A stretch of DNA of 64,000 nucleotides from an uncultured Chloroflexota bacterium (GTDB lineage Bacteria; Chloroflexota; Anaerolineae; Anaerolineales; Anaerolineaceae), in assembly GCA_902774215.1 (NCBI GenBank), contig CACYHU010000009.1:1-64000 (forward strand), given 5' to 3'. A program made the translations under genes and the position numbers. The notes beneath the pieces are model-generated. The model saw only the letters and a program-made list of their open reading frames with translations. It was not told the DNA's origin and did not search any database. Shown one piece after another: positions 11,096 to 20,700 of the stretch; the stretch's first letter is position 1; every line of letters starts with the position of its first letter.

Positions 11096-11710
11096 TCAAA
11101 CTTTTTTCACTGAAAATATTTTGAATTCCGGCAATAATTTGTCTTTATCAGAAAGAATTATTTTCCCCGTGCCAAAAAGATAATAATTCCCCGGATCGGC
11201 GCTGCCGGGATATTCTCCGGTAACTCCCGGCCATTCAATACCGATGACGGGATCATTCCAGGCGATACCGGCTTCATCATTCGGGTGATAGAAATCGTCA
11301 CATTTGTAATGGAATACCGCAAAATCCGAAAGGACCAGAAAACCATGCGCAAAGCCGTGGGGGATCAGGAATTGTTTGTGATTTTCATCACTCAGCAGTT
11401 CTCCGTGATATTTGCCGTAGGTCGGTGAACCCGGGCGGAGATCAACAGCCACATCATAAACGATCCCTTTGAAAACCTGAACCAGCTTGGTCTGCGGGAA
11501 CCGTATCTGATAATGCAGTCCTCTGAGAGTACCTTTCCTGCTTCCGCTTAGATTATCCTGGACAAAATTGATATCAAAGCCGGCTTCCTTCATATCCCTG
11601 TCATTGAAGCTTTCAAGAAAATAACCACGGGAGTCTATGTGCACGGCAGGCGTAATGACACATAATCCCTCGATCCCGTCCGCATTATAGTCAATCTTGA
11701 TCTGTCCCAT
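11096..11710 (-). CDS. rfbC: dTDP-4-dehydrorhamnose 3,5-epimerase
   Basis: RmlC-type cupin that epimerises dTDP-4-keto-6-deoxyglucose at C3 and C5 on the way to dTDP-L-rhamnose. The 204 aa show the family signatures DSRGYFLESFN, FVQDNLSGSRKGTLRGLHYQ with the catalytic His in the RGLHYQ strand, and the later FAHGFLVLSD segment. It is slightly longer than the usual 180-190 aa, with extra C-terminal residues. AAGGAG precedes the ATG. It follows rfbD by 38 bp on the same strand and is in the same operon as the RgpF-like gene, which would consume the rhamnose made here. Confidence 0.95.
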   Translation of the reverse strand: MGQIKIDYNADGIEGLCVITPAVHIDSRGYFLESFNDRDMKEAGFDINFVQDNLSGSRKGTLRGLHYQIRFPQTKLVQVFKGIVYDVAVDLRPGSPTYGKYHGELLSDENHKQFLIPHGFAHGFLVLSDFAVFHYKCDDFYHPNDEAGIAWNDPVIGIEWPGVTGEYPGSADPGNYYLFGTGKIILSDKDKLLPEFKIFSVKKV

Positions 11711-11748
11711 GATTTTTCTCCTTATTTATAGTCATGCGAGTTTCCCGG

Positions 11749-12663
11749 TCAGTTCGTTATCTCACGAAGATAACGGGACAAAGCGTCTTTCCAGTCCGGC
11801 AGCGGGGCAAAGCCGGCTTCGCCTATTTTTGATTTATCCAGGCGGCTGTTCAAAGGCCTCACCGCTTTTGCGGCACTGTATTCGCTTGTTGTTATTGGGA
11901 TCACTTCAGTGGAAAGCCCTGCCCGGCGGAAAATTTCCCGGGCAAATTCAGCCCATGATATGTAACGGCCGGGAGCCGTTTCAGCATTTGACGCATGGTA
12001 ATAGCCGTATTTTTCAGTTTCTGCCATATCCAGCAGCAATACGGAAAGGTCTTTGGTATATGTGGGCGTTCCGATCTGATCACTGACGACACGGACGGAA
12101 GGATGATCCGCTCCGAGACGGAGCATGGTTTTGATGAAATTATTGCCGTTTTTCCCGAATACCCAGCTTGTGCGGACAATAAAGTATTTTTCCAGTATTT
12201 CGGCGACAGCCAATTCCCCCTGAAGTTTACTCTTTCCGTAAACGTTCAGCGGCGCGAATTCCCGGCAATCCGGCATCCAGGGAGCTTCCCCCCGGCCATT
12301 GAAGACGTAATCGGTGGAGATGTAAATCATTTTTGCATTGACTGATCCTGCTGCTTCGGCAATATTCCGGGTCCCCTGTGTATTGACCGCGAATACCTTC
12401 TCCCTGTTTTCCAATTCTTCCGCAGCGTCTACAGCTGTCCATGCGGCACAATGGATGATCACATCCGGAGAAACAGCCCGGATCTTTTCAGAAACTGCAG
12501 CGGCATCAGTGATGTCCATCGGCACATAGGCGGCACCAACCGGCAGGTCGTCAGAAAAGTTCATCTGAATATCAGAGCCGACCGCATTGTGCCCGCGTCT
12601 CAATGCCTCTGTGACGCAGTCAAATCCTAACTGTCCATTAACACCGGTGATCAACAACCTCAT
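11749..12663 (-). CDS. rfbD: dTDP-4-dehydrorhamnose reductase
   Basis: RmlD-type short-chain dehydrogenase, 304 aa. It carries out the last NAD(P)H-dependent step to dTDP-L-rhamnose in the cytosol. Visible marks are the N-terminal Rossmann motif LITGVNGQLGFD, the AAWTAVDAAEE segment, the active-site YISTDYVFNG with a YGKSKLQGE (YxxxK) motif, and VRTSWVFGKNGNNF. It is the promoter-proximal gene of the minus-strand block. A TATAAT-like -10 (complement of 12712-12717) lies about 50 bases upstream. rfbA and rfbB are not in the window. Confidence 0.95.
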   Translation of the reverse strand: MRLLITGVNGQLGFDCVTEALRRGHNAVGSDIQMNFSDDLPVGAAYVPMDITDAAAVSEKIRAVSPDVIIHCAAWTAVDAAEELENREKVFAVNTQGTRNIAEAAGSVNAKMIYISTDYVFNGRGEAPWMPDCREFAPLNVYGKSKLQGELAVAEILEKYFIVRTSWVFGKNGNNFIKTMLRLGADHPSVRVVSDQIGTPTYTKDLSVLLLDMAETEKYGYYHASNAETAPGRYISWAEFAREIFRRAGLSTEVIPITTSEYSAAKAVRPLNSRLDKSKIGEAGFAPLPDWKDALSRYLREITN

Positions 12664-12742
12664 CGTTTTGGAAATCCGTTTTGATTATCTGTGATGTAAT
12701 TCATATCGAAGATTATAAACCTTATTCTAATTTTATTTGCAT

Positions 12743-12748
12743 TATAAT
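12743..12748 (+). promoter_or_regulatory. TATAAT box just upstream of trmD
   Basis: A perfect -10 hexamer ends nine bases before the preferred trmD ATG (12758). Transcription would begin only a few bases before the start codon, so the message could be nearly leaderless. No good -35 is visible. Confidence 0.4.
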
Positions 12749-12757
12749 TTCAGGTAT

Positions 12758-13453
12758 ATGAAATATGACGTATTCTCTTTGATCCCGCAGGTTTTCAGCG
12801 GTTATCTGGGCTGTTCGATCCTGAACAAGGCAATCGAAAACGGCCTGATTTCCGTCACCGACGAACCACCGTATGGCGGGGGCGGGGGAATGGTGATGAA
12901 GCCCGACCCGGTTTTCGCGGCGGTGGAGTCGGTCGTCGGAACTCCGCCGGAGTGCCCTGTGATCCTGCTCACACCCCAGGGACGCATCTTCACCCAGCAG
13001 GACGCGCAGAAGTTCGCTGAATATCCGCGTCTCGCGCTCATCTGCGGACGATACGAAGGGTTTGATGAGCGTATCCGGGAGCACCTGGTGACGGATGAGA
13101 TCTCCATCGGGGACTATGTCCTTACCGGCGGGGAGCTGCCCGCATTGATTCTCATCGATGCCATCAGCCGCAACCTGAACGGGGTGCTGGGGGACCCGGA
13201 CGGGGCTTTTGATGATTCTCACGCCAGTTATTTATTGGAATATCCCCATTATACCCGCCCGCCGGTATTCCGCGGTTGGGAAGTCCCGGAAGTGCTGCTC
13301 TCCGGCAATCATGCGAAGATCAACGAATGGCGCCGTCAGCAGAGCCTGCTGCGGACAGCCTGGCGCCGTCCCGATCTGCTGCAAAAGGCGGAACTGAGCC
13401 CGAAGGATATCCGTTTTCTGAGGGATCAGGGGATCGGGCCGGAGCCGGATTGA
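12758..13453 (+). CDS. trmD: tRNA (guanine-N1)-methyltransferase TrmD, shortened
   Basis: TrmD uses SAM to methylate G37 of tRNAs, which keeps the reading frame stable. I start at the ATG at 12758 ([13 protein letters not shown]), because TrmD normally begins this way; an in-frame ATG seven codons earlier adds unlikely residues. The knot signatures are present: [55 protein letters not shown] and [10 protein letters not shown]. Unusually, the segment between NGLISV and PPYGGG is only TDE, so about 17 residues normally present (the RDF...H..VDD stretch) are missing without a frame change. It stands alone, divergent from rfbD. Confidence 0.93.
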   Translation: MKYDVFSLIPQVFSGYLGCSILNKAIENGLISVTDEPPYGGGGGMVMKPDPVFAAVESVVGTPPECPVILLTPQGRIFTQQDAQKFAEYPRLALICGRYEGFDERIREHLVTDEISIGDYVLTGGELPALILIDAISRNLNGVLGDPDGAFDDSHASYLLEYPHYTRPPVFRGWEVPEVLLSGNHAKINEWRRQQSLLRTAWRRPDLLQKAELSPKDIRFLRDQGIGPEPD

Positions 13454-13556
13454 CAGATCCGCAATGCGATGGGGCATTTTTCAAATATGGTCTCAGTTGG
13501 TGTAATTCTTGCTCCCTTTTTGTTTGAAAGCTGTACGCAAAAGAAGCGCTGACCGA

Positions 13557-13576
13557 TTCCCGGATCGAGCCGGGAA
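13557..13576 (+). repeat. Short GC hairpin downstream of trmD
   Basis: TTCCCGG (13557-13563) pairs with CCGGGAA (13570-13576) around six bases, followed by CTGTTTTC. This could be a first terminator for trmD. It lies in the 363-bp gene-free gap 13454-13816, which otherwise holds the larger hairpin at 13677 and two candidate -10 boxes (13723-13728 and 13776-13781). Confidence 0.35.
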
Positions 13577-13676
13577 CTGTTTTCAGCTGTCCGGAAAATA
13601 TCCCGCAGATACGGGCAGATCCGGACTGAATATTACTGCTTTCATGAAAATGGAATAGTTCTTGGATAAAGCGTGA

Positions 13677-13718
13677 CAGAACCTCAGCCTGAAGCCGGGC
13701 TGCGGTGTTCTGTGTTTT
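13677..13718 (+). terminator. Probable trmD terminator
   Basis: CAGAAC (13677-13682) pairs with GTTCTG (13707-13712), with an inner CAGCC/GGCTG stem, followed by TGTTTT. The two-part stem with a short T-stretch is a plausible intrinsic terminator, insulating trmD from the FHA operon. Confidence 0.5.
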
Positions 13719-13775
13719 CGCATATAATATTGTTGGAATTTTAAATTAATTATCTGTTTTTTGGGAATTTTGCTT

Positions 13776-13781
13776 TATAAT
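13776..13781 (+). promoter_or_regulatory. Candidate -10 for the FHA operon
   Basis: TATAAT sits 35 bases upstream of the first FHA gene, in an AT-rich stretch. A second TATAAT is at 13723-13728. Neither has a convincing -35, so the promoter location is only a suggestion. Confidence 0.35.
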
Positions 13782-13816
13782 TTTAATCCGGTTTATTCCG
13801 GGAATGGCAGAAAAAT

Positions 13817-15868
13817 ATGAGAATCCGCATCGTAAACGAGAATGATTGGGAAAAAAATTATGATTTAGATCAATCCATCATCAGGATAGGCAGCCAGGTA
13901 TCCTGCAATATTCAATTGCGGGACAGCAGTGTTGCGCCTCTGTTGATGCAGATCGTCCGGATCAATGATGCGGATGTGAAGCATGTTATTCGTTTCTTTG
14001 CCCCGAATATAATGCTCATCCGGGGAGATCAGGCTTTCCCCGCAGACCAGAACAAGCCTTATGATATAGTGGACGGTGATCAGTTCACCTTCAGCAGATA
14101 CCGGATGTTTATTTACCTTGGCGATGACAAGACCAGGACCCGCACTTCCAAGCATATGAGCGCGGAGATGTTTTTTTCAAAAAGGGAGCTTTCCCTTGAT
14201 TCCAACATCAACGGCATTATGGAGCTGAAAAATCTCGGAACGGAAAAACCCTGCCAGTTCAAGATGCATATCAGCGGGATCCCCGAAGAATGTGTGAAGT
14301 TTTCACCGCTTCCTTACCTGCATCCCGGTGCCAGCAGCTCGGTAGGCTTCATAATTTCGCATCTGCAGACAAAGCCTGCTCCCGGCTTCATCACAGTTTC
14401 CATCACGATCAGTGCCCCGGATGATTATTTTGGGGAGGCTTTGGAATTTAACCAGGATATTTATGTCTCGCCGGTGTTTAACAATGAGTTTGTCCTGGAA
14501 GACGATTCTCAGATGCTTTCCGGATTTAATCAGGATCCGGATTCGAAAGAAGAAAAGAAAGAGCCTGAAACGTATACACCTCCCCAGCAGCTTATTCCGG
14601 ATACGACACGTCTGGATTCCTCCGTTGATATTGAGTCTTCAGGCAGTCAGGGGATTTCGCCTGTGCGCATTGTCGGGTCAACAGACAACAGAAATAATCC
14701 TTTTGATGAAAACGAAGATGAAGATGACAACAGCCGTTATTCCAGGAGGAAAAAGAAGGAGCCGGTCGTTTTGATACGGCATAACGAGAATGACGCTTTT
14801 GAAGAAGAGAAACCCGCTGCTAAAAAGGAACCGGAGTCTGACTCTTCCTCGCAAAGGGCTTCCAAGATGACCCGGACCAGGGTGAAGAAAAGCGACCTGA
14901 TGCAGGATATTCAGGAAGAAGCAGCTGCGGTACCCGACGAAAAACTGAAGGCTGACGGAAAAGCCCAACCTGTCCGGGAGGAAAAGCCCGCGGAGGTCCC
15001 GCAGCCTGCGCAGAAAGAAAGTACCGATGAGGGACCGAAGGCTGACGAAAAAGCCATGCCTCTCCGGGAGGAAAAGCCCGCGGAGATCCCGCAGCCTGCG
15101 CAGAAAGAAAGTACTGATGGGGAATTGAAGTCTGACGGAAAAGCCATGCCTCTCCGGGAGGAAAAGCCCGCGGAGGTCTCGCAGCCTGCGCAGAAAGAAA
15201 GTACTGATGAGAAACTGAAGGCTGACGAAAAAGCCGGGCCTGACCGGGAGGAAAAGCCCGCGGAAGTTCCGCAGCCTGTACGGAAAGAAATCACTGATGA
15301 GGAACTGAAGTCCGACGGAAAAGCCAGGCCTGTCCGGAGTAAAAAGAACGCTGAGGCACAGACCCCGGTGAAGGAAGCTGATGCTGATGAGGAACTGAAA
15401 CCCGATGGGAGAGCCAAGCCTGTCCGGAGTAAAAAGGCTGCTGAATCCCAGCCGCCGGTGCAGGAAGCCGCGCCTGATGAGGAACTGAAACCCGATGGGA
15501 GAGCCAAGCCTGTCCGGAGCAAAAAGACTGCTGAAGCCCAGCCGCCGGTGCAGGAAGCCGCGCCTGATGAGGAACTGAAACCCGACGGGAGAGCCAAGCC
15601 TGTCCGGAGCAAAAAGACTGCTGAAGCCCAGCCGCCGGTGCAGGAAGCCGCGCCTGATGAGGAACTGAAACCCGATGAAAACGCCGGTCCTGTCCGGGAC
15701 AAAAATGCTGCCGAAGCGCAGCCGCCGGTGCAGGAAGCCGCGCCTGATGAGGAACTGAAACCCGATGAAAACGCCGGTCCTGTCCGGGACAAAAATGCTG
15801 CCGAAGTGCAGCCCCCGGTGCAGGAAGAAAGGCTTAATGAAAAACTGAATATCGCTGATGAGGGATGA
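13817..15868 (+). CDS. FHA-like protein with 10 x 30-residue charged repeats
   Basis: A 683-aa protein with no signal peptide or membrane segment, so it is presumably cytosolic. Residues 1-105 have an FHA-like pattern (IIRIGSQVSCNIQL...), but the Arg after the glycine and the S-R-x-H element that bind phosphothreonine are absent. Residues 120-225 look like a CARDB/NEW-type beta-sandwich. A disordered, charged middle leads to ten tandem 30-residue repeats from residue 374, built on DEELKPDGRAKPVR...PPVQEAAP. It heads a plus-strand operon: the next gene starts at or inside its stop codon and the last member is another FHA-like protein. A scaffold or assembly role is inferred; the function is unknown. 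Confidence 0.75.
   Translation: MRIRIVNENDWEKNYDLDQSIIRIGSQVSCNIQLRDSSVAPLLMQIVRINDADVKHVIRFFAPNIMLIRGDQAFPADQNKPYDIVDGDQFTFSRYRMFIYLGDDKTRTRTSKHMSAEMFFSKRELSLDSNINGIMELKNLGTEKPCQFKMHISGIPEECVKFSPLPYLHPGASSSVGFIISHLQTKPAPGFITVSITISAPDDYFGEALEFNQDIYVSPVFNNEFVLEDDSQMLSGFNQDPDSKEEKKEPETYTPPQQLIPDTTRLDSSVDIESSGSQGISPVRIVGSTDNRNNPFDENEDEDDNSRYSRRKKKEPVVLIRHNENDAFEEEKPAAKKEPESDSSSQRASKMTRTRVKKSDLMQDIQEEAAAVPDEKLKADGKAQPVREEKPAEVPQPAQKESTDEGPKADEKAMPLREEKPAEIPQPAQKESTDGELKSDGKAMPLREEKPAEVSQPAQKESTDEKLKADEKAGPDREEKPAEVPQPVRKEITDEELKSDGKARPVRSKKNAEAQTPVKEADADEELKPDGRAKPVRSKKAAESQPPVQEAAPDEELKPDGRAKPVRSKKTAEAQPPVQEAAPDEELKPDGRAKPVRSKKTAEAQPPVQEAAPDEELKPDENAGPVRDKNAAEAQPPVQEAAPDEELKPDENAGPVRDKNAAEVQPPVQEERLNEKLNIADEG
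14936..15835 (+). repeat. Ten in-frame 90-bp tandem repeats
   Basis: A 90-bp unit encodes the 30-residue repeats of the FHA-like protein. Copies six to ten are nearly identical in DNA, while copies one to four use a sister version (REEKPAEVPQPAQKEST). Few stop codons occur in any frame here, which produces long antisense open frames that are not genes. Confidence 0.9.
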
Positions 15869-15869
15869 A

Positions 15870-16451
15870 ATGTCAGGAGACAGCCCGGAATTTAAAGCGG
15901 AAATAAGCGGGGAACAGCCCGAAAAAACGGGATCAGACAGTATGGACGGAGAGAAAACCGTACAGAACGAACCGCTCAAAACAGAAGAGATCAAACCGGA
16001 GCCCGCACCGGAGGGAGGGCCGGAACTTCCTGCTCCGGTGACGGAAGAGAAAGATGCGGATCTGCCGGGTGAGGAATCAAAGCCAACATTATTTACCCTG
16101 TCCGGAGCGGATACGGAAACAGATAAGACGCATGTTCCGGTAGTACAGGCTTTTCCTGACGTTCCGGAGCTGCCTGAGCTTCCGGAAACGCTGAAGCAGT
16201 CTTCCCGTGCATCTGTGAAAAAAGAGGCGGAACCCGCTCCTGAAAAAACGCCTGAAGGTAAAGACCGGAAAAACAGATTTGTAGAATCGCCGTGGGACGG
16301 CGGAGATGAGCCGGTTTATGTTGTCAGCGGAAACGGTGAATTTGATGATGAAGAAATTTCTGCGGAAGATGATCAGGGTGATACTTCCGGCGGGAATGAT
16401 GACGGGAAACCGGAGATCCGGGTGATGAGAGGAGGCTCCTTCGATGAGTAA
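15870..16451 (+). CDS. Acidic, disordered linker protein
   Basis: About 193 residues from ATG 15870, which has AGGG seven bases upstream. An ATG at 15858 overlapping the previous gene is possible but has no ribosome site. The sequence is almost entirely Glu, Pro, Asp, Lys and Thr, with no recognisable domain, membrane segment or signal. It ends IRVMRGGSFDE. The preceding stop is immediately upstream, and the next gene starts inside its last codons (16444), so translation is coupled. An AGGAGG ribosome site for the next gene is embedded in the 3' end. It looks like a continuation of the charged tail of the upstream FHA-like protein. No function can be assigned. Confidence 0.65.
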   Translation: MSGDSPEFKAEISGEQPEKTGSDSMDGEKTVQNEPLKTEEIKPEPAPEGGPELPAPVTEEKDADLPGEESKPTLFTLSGADTETDKTHVPVVQAFPDVPELPELPETLKQSSRASVKKEAEPAPEKTPEGKDRKNRFVESPWDGGDEPVYVVSGNGEFDDEEISAEDDQGDTSGGNDDGKPEIRVMRGGSFDE

Positions 16452-17700
16452 AGTCATTGAAATGATCAACTTGGTTCTTGATTTTATCAAAGGCAATGAA
16501 TTTATTACGGAACTGATCGAGGGCATGTCCAACCTCCGTAATCCGATCAACTGGAATAAGGTGCTGGCGGTGAATTTCGTTTTGCTTGTAGCGCTTTTTC
16601 TTGCGGGAGTGATGTTTCTGGTAAATGACTTCGTTTTTGAATATTATATGAACCGGCGGATAAAGACGCACAAACTGACGGTCACGAACAACGGCAACAC
16701 TTCATCACTTTTTCTGCTGCGGGCGGTGGACCTCCCGAAGAGTCTGGCAGTCCGCTTCCGGGTCGACGGCATGCCGCTGATCCGGGTCTCCTATGTTCCG
16801 AAGAATGAGAAAAAAGAAGAGGAAAAACCGCCGGAAGCAGAAACCGAAACCGGCTTCGAAAAAAATCCGGTTCCGGAAGATCATATGCAGACCCTGATAC
16901 CGGATCTCAAGGATCCGATGTCGAAGGGTAAGAAAAAAGTCACTGACACGGCGGAAGATGCGGTCGGGACAGTTACAAAAAGCATCAACGAAGTCGGCAA
17001 AAAGGCCGGGTTTTTTGCTTCTATTCTCGCGAATGTTTCCTCGCTGCTGCCGGGTGTGAACGGTGATCTGCGGGAGGCGCAGGCTTCGCTCAAAGGTATC
17101 CAGCAGGATGCCTCACAGTTGACCAGTTCCATCGGGACGAAGGTAAATACCGCGAAGTCTCTCGGTGACCAGCTCGGCCGGCTGCCCATGAGCGATAAGA
17201 TCACTTCCGCAGCCGAGGCGATGACACCGGACATTTCCAAGATCGGCAATGAGTTTGTCGTGGGCAGGTCCGGCGAAGCTTCATCCCTGACGGAGACATC
17301 GGCTGACGCTGATAATTCCGGGACCGGCTCCCTTCGTGATAAAAACTTTGTGTATGATGAAGAAGTCTGGAATAAGAGTATCGGGAAAGTCGATGAGCTT
17401 GGCGGTTCGCTGAACTTTTTCCAGTCAAAGATCCTGAACCCGGGTGAATCGATGAAAATTGATGTCGAGATCATGAACCTTTCCGAAAGCGCGGCGGCGG
17501 TCTCACATCTGTACAAGATTGAAGTCCTTCAGATCCCTCAGACACGGCTGCCGCTGACGGCTCCGAACCATTATGTCAACGGGATCGTTATTTATGAAAA
17601 AGTGGCTCAGATCGAAAGGATCCTGCCGCAGATGATCGTTGTTGGTCTGGTTATCCTGTCCTTACAGATCGTTGCGGCTATAAGCAATTTGGTTTTCTAA
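16444..17700 (+). CDS. Two-TM membrane protein with helical middle
   Basis: A 418-aa protein that I do not recognise. One membrane helix is near the N-terminus (about residues 39-61) and one at the extreme C-terminus (about 392-416). Between them lie a beta-rich segment (KLTVTNNGNTSSLFLLRAVD), a charged Pro/Glu linker, an alpha-helical stretch with A-x-x-L-x-x-I-x-x spacing (about 210-260) and a second beta-rich block (SMKIDVEIMNLSES). It overlaps the upstream gene by eight bases and is followed after 19 bp by the FHA-TM-Ig gene. A strong AGGAGG site precedes the ATG. A membrane partner for the neighbouring FHA-like proteins is a reasonable inference. Confidence 0.7.
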   Translation: MSKVIEMINLVLDFIKGNEFITELIEGMSNLRNPINWNKVLAVNFVLLVALFLAGVMFLVNDFVFEYYMNRRIKTHKLTVTNNGNTSSLFLLRAVDLPKSLAVRFRVDGMPLIRVSYVPKNEKKEEEKPPEAETETGFEKNPVPEDHMQTLIPDLKDPMSKGKKKVTDTAEDAVGTVTKSINEVGKKAGFFASILANVSSLLPGVNGDLREAQASLKGIQQDASQLTSSIGTKVNTAKSLGDQLGRLPMSDKITSAAEAMTPDISKIGNEFVVGRSGEASSLTETSADADNSGTGSLRDKNFVYDEEVWNKSIGKVDELGGSLNFFQSKILNPGESMKIDVEIMNLSESAAAVSHLYKIEVLQIPQTRLPLTAPNHYVNGIVIYEKVAQIERILPQMIVVGLVILSLQIVAAISNLVF

Positions 17701-17719
17701 GCTGCGGAGAAAAATAATA

Positions 17720-20700
17720 ATGAGCAACCTTGATTACAGCAGAGAAGTAGCATTCAGCCAGTCAGTGATCAACATTGGCTCGGACAATGGGAATGATATC
17801 ATTTTAAGAGGGGATAACATCGGTGATTTTCATGCCATGCTTCATTTTGACAGTGATCGCTGGTATATCACCCAGCTGGACCCCACAAAACCAACCACGA
17901 TCAATGGCCGCCAGATCGGCCTGATAGATGAAAACCTGCAGAATGGTTCTGTGCTGGGGATCGGCGATTACCGCCTGACCTTAATGCTGAACGGTCTCAG
18001 TACGGATATCATGATCCAGTATCAGGGCATGGGTGTCAGCGGAGCATCCGCTCAATACCAGAGCGGCAATGGCAATATCTTGCTGGAGATCACCAGCAGC
18101 TCGATGACGGAGATCGAGGCCGGGGCAACAACGGAATTTGAGCTGACAGTCACGAATGCCGGGCCGCTGGTTGCCAATATGCAGCTGCAGCTGCAGGGGA
18201 TCCCCTCCTCCTGGGTCCAGATCATCCCGCCGGTACTGAACCTGAACGAAGGCCGCAAAGGACTTTTTACCGTCCGCATCAATCCGCCGCGTGATCCGAG
18301 TTCTGAAGCAGGTTATTACAATCTCCATTTTATCGCGGCATCTCCAAACTATCAGGGGGAGACAGGAATTGTGGATTCCTCCCTGACCATCCTGCCGTTT
18401 ACCGAATATATGGTGGTCGGGCCGACGCCGCGGCGTCTGGAGATCTCCAGACGGAAGCAGTCGGATTTGGCCGATATTGTGATCCTCAATAAAGGCAACG
18501 CGCCCACAACTTTCTTCCATCGTTCCTATGATGATTCAAACGAACTGTACTTCACTTATGAACGCGAAGGCAGCAGCCTGCAGGGGCAGGAATCTGTCAC
18601 TGTCCGTCCGGGGGACAATTCCCGGGTGCCGCTGCGTATCAGTTCGCGCAAACTGCCTCTTTTTGGTTTCTCTTCTCATTCCCATCATTACAATACAGAC
18701 GTGACCCCCGCTGACCGTCCCGGTGAAGGACAATCGGTGATGGGTGAGGTGGTCGTCAAACCGCTTATCAACACTTTTTGGGTCTTTATTGCGCTGATCG
18801 TATTGCTGCTTTGTGCCCTGGTGGTTCTTCAGCCGCGTATTTTACGTTTTGACGGGGATAACGGCAAGCGCACACTGGTAACACTTTACGGTAATTCTGT
18901 GCGCCTGAACTGGAATGTTTCACCGTTCGCGGGCACGGTCACATTAGATGACGGCAGTGATCCGCAGGTCGTTTCCCGTACCGGCAGTCAGTTCGTTTCA
19001 CCGAAGGTTTCGACGACTTATGCGCTGAAGACTGAAAACTTTATCAGCAAGCTGCTCAGTCTGAACTATGAAAAGGATATTCAGGTGCTGGTCATTCCCA
19101 GAAATCCGATGGTCAGTAAGCTGAATACGGATGTTCGCGATGCACTGTATAACCAGCAGGTGACGCTGAACTGGGCGGTAGACGGCGATATTTCCAAAGC
19201 CGCCCTGGTATATAACAAGCAGCGGACAGACCTGACGGAGGAAAACTTCAGCGGGACGCTCGCGCAGGGTTATACCTCCGATACGCTTTTTTCACTGAAA
19301 GCGCAGAATAATTCCGGATATGATATCCGCAGCCTTTTCCTGAATGTCGCCCCGGACCGGATCGACCTGAACAGCTTTACGGTATGGGTAAGGCCTAACG
19401 GGATCGCGGTACCGAATGATAATAACACACGCCGGACCAGCCGCTGGGGCTCGCTGCAGCTGCTTACGGATTCGGATGTTTCGCCCACGACCATCCGCCC
19501 CGCTGTCAACCCGCAGCCGGCGGCCCAGTCAAATGTGCTGACCATTCCGGATAATTACAATACGACCGGTTACGGCCCTGTCAACCTGAACCCTGAACAG
19601 ATGATGTTCGGCTCTTCGGGTGATAATACAAATAGTAACAGCGGGTATGTGAGACCCACCGTAGACCTGAATAACGAAAATATTCTGGTCAGTCCTTTGC
19701 TTCGTCCTGCAGCCACCCCGACGCCTTATCCGGAAGCGGACCTGATCGAACGTACGACTGTCACGCAGACGGCCGCACCCGTCAATTCCCCGGAATCGCC
19801 CGTGAGGAACCGGGACTTCAGCATCAAGCTGGTGGAAGTGGTGGAGGATCCCCTTGCCGAATCCGGGTACCGGGTCATTGATTATTTCCCGGATTACCAG
19901 CTGCAGCCGCAGGAACAGATTCTGGTGGAATGGAACGTCAAGGGTGTGACCTCGGTCAAGATCGAAGGCCTTTCATCAGACTCGCTGAATCCCGTCGGCA
20001 GTGAAAATGCCTATCCGGAAAAATCCGTTAATTATGTGCTCAGTGCGGAAGTCGGACAGGTGAAAAAGGAATACTCGCTCCCGGTCCGTGTGGCCGGTGC
20101 TGCGGATGATGGCGAAGGCTCAGGGCTGAAATGTGACCTGAAGGCCAACGCGACCTCGCTCAAGGAGCCGGGCACGGTGATGCTCACCTGGACCGGCGGC
20201 GGCACCAACCGGGTTCAGCTGATCTCTTCGGCAAAAGCGGAAAAGGACAGCGAGGACGCGGAGAAGAAAAAGGAGCAGGAAGCCAAGGAGAAGGGCGAGA
20301 AATACGAAAAGCCGTCCCAGCCTGCGCCTTTATCCGGCGGCACGATCGGGGACTGGCTCCAGCCTACCGGTTTTATGCGTGTAGCTGTTGATAAACAGAC
20401 AACCTTCATTCTGAATGCTTACGATGGCAACGGCAACGTGATCTGTACCAAGTCCGTCGAGGTAAAGTTTGAAGGCGGTAATGATAAAGAGGATGTGAAC
20501 GGAGGCGGACGCAGCTTTAAGATCATCCGCATTGCGGATGACGACGATGTTGTCCAGCCGTACTATGCTGTCGGACAGACCGTACATTATACGGTCCAGT
20601 TTTCCGGTTTCCCGAAGGGTAAGGATCCGACGGGTACCGTCCTGATCACCGATGGCACCGGCTCCTGCTCCGTGACCCTGCCGGTCACCAGCTGTGCTTT

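Noticed and set aside
13454-13816. A small RNA or tRNA gene in the trmD-FHA gap
   Set aside because: Hairpins are present, but no tRNA arms, CCA end or known RNA consensus could be recognised. Terminator and promoter signals explain the region.
14678-15994. Long minus-strand open frames (up to 438 codons) over the first FHA-like gene
   Set aside because: They are antisense images of the 90-bp repeat array, have repetitive Ser/Phe/Gly content and no ribosome sites. The plus-strand frame fits the operon.
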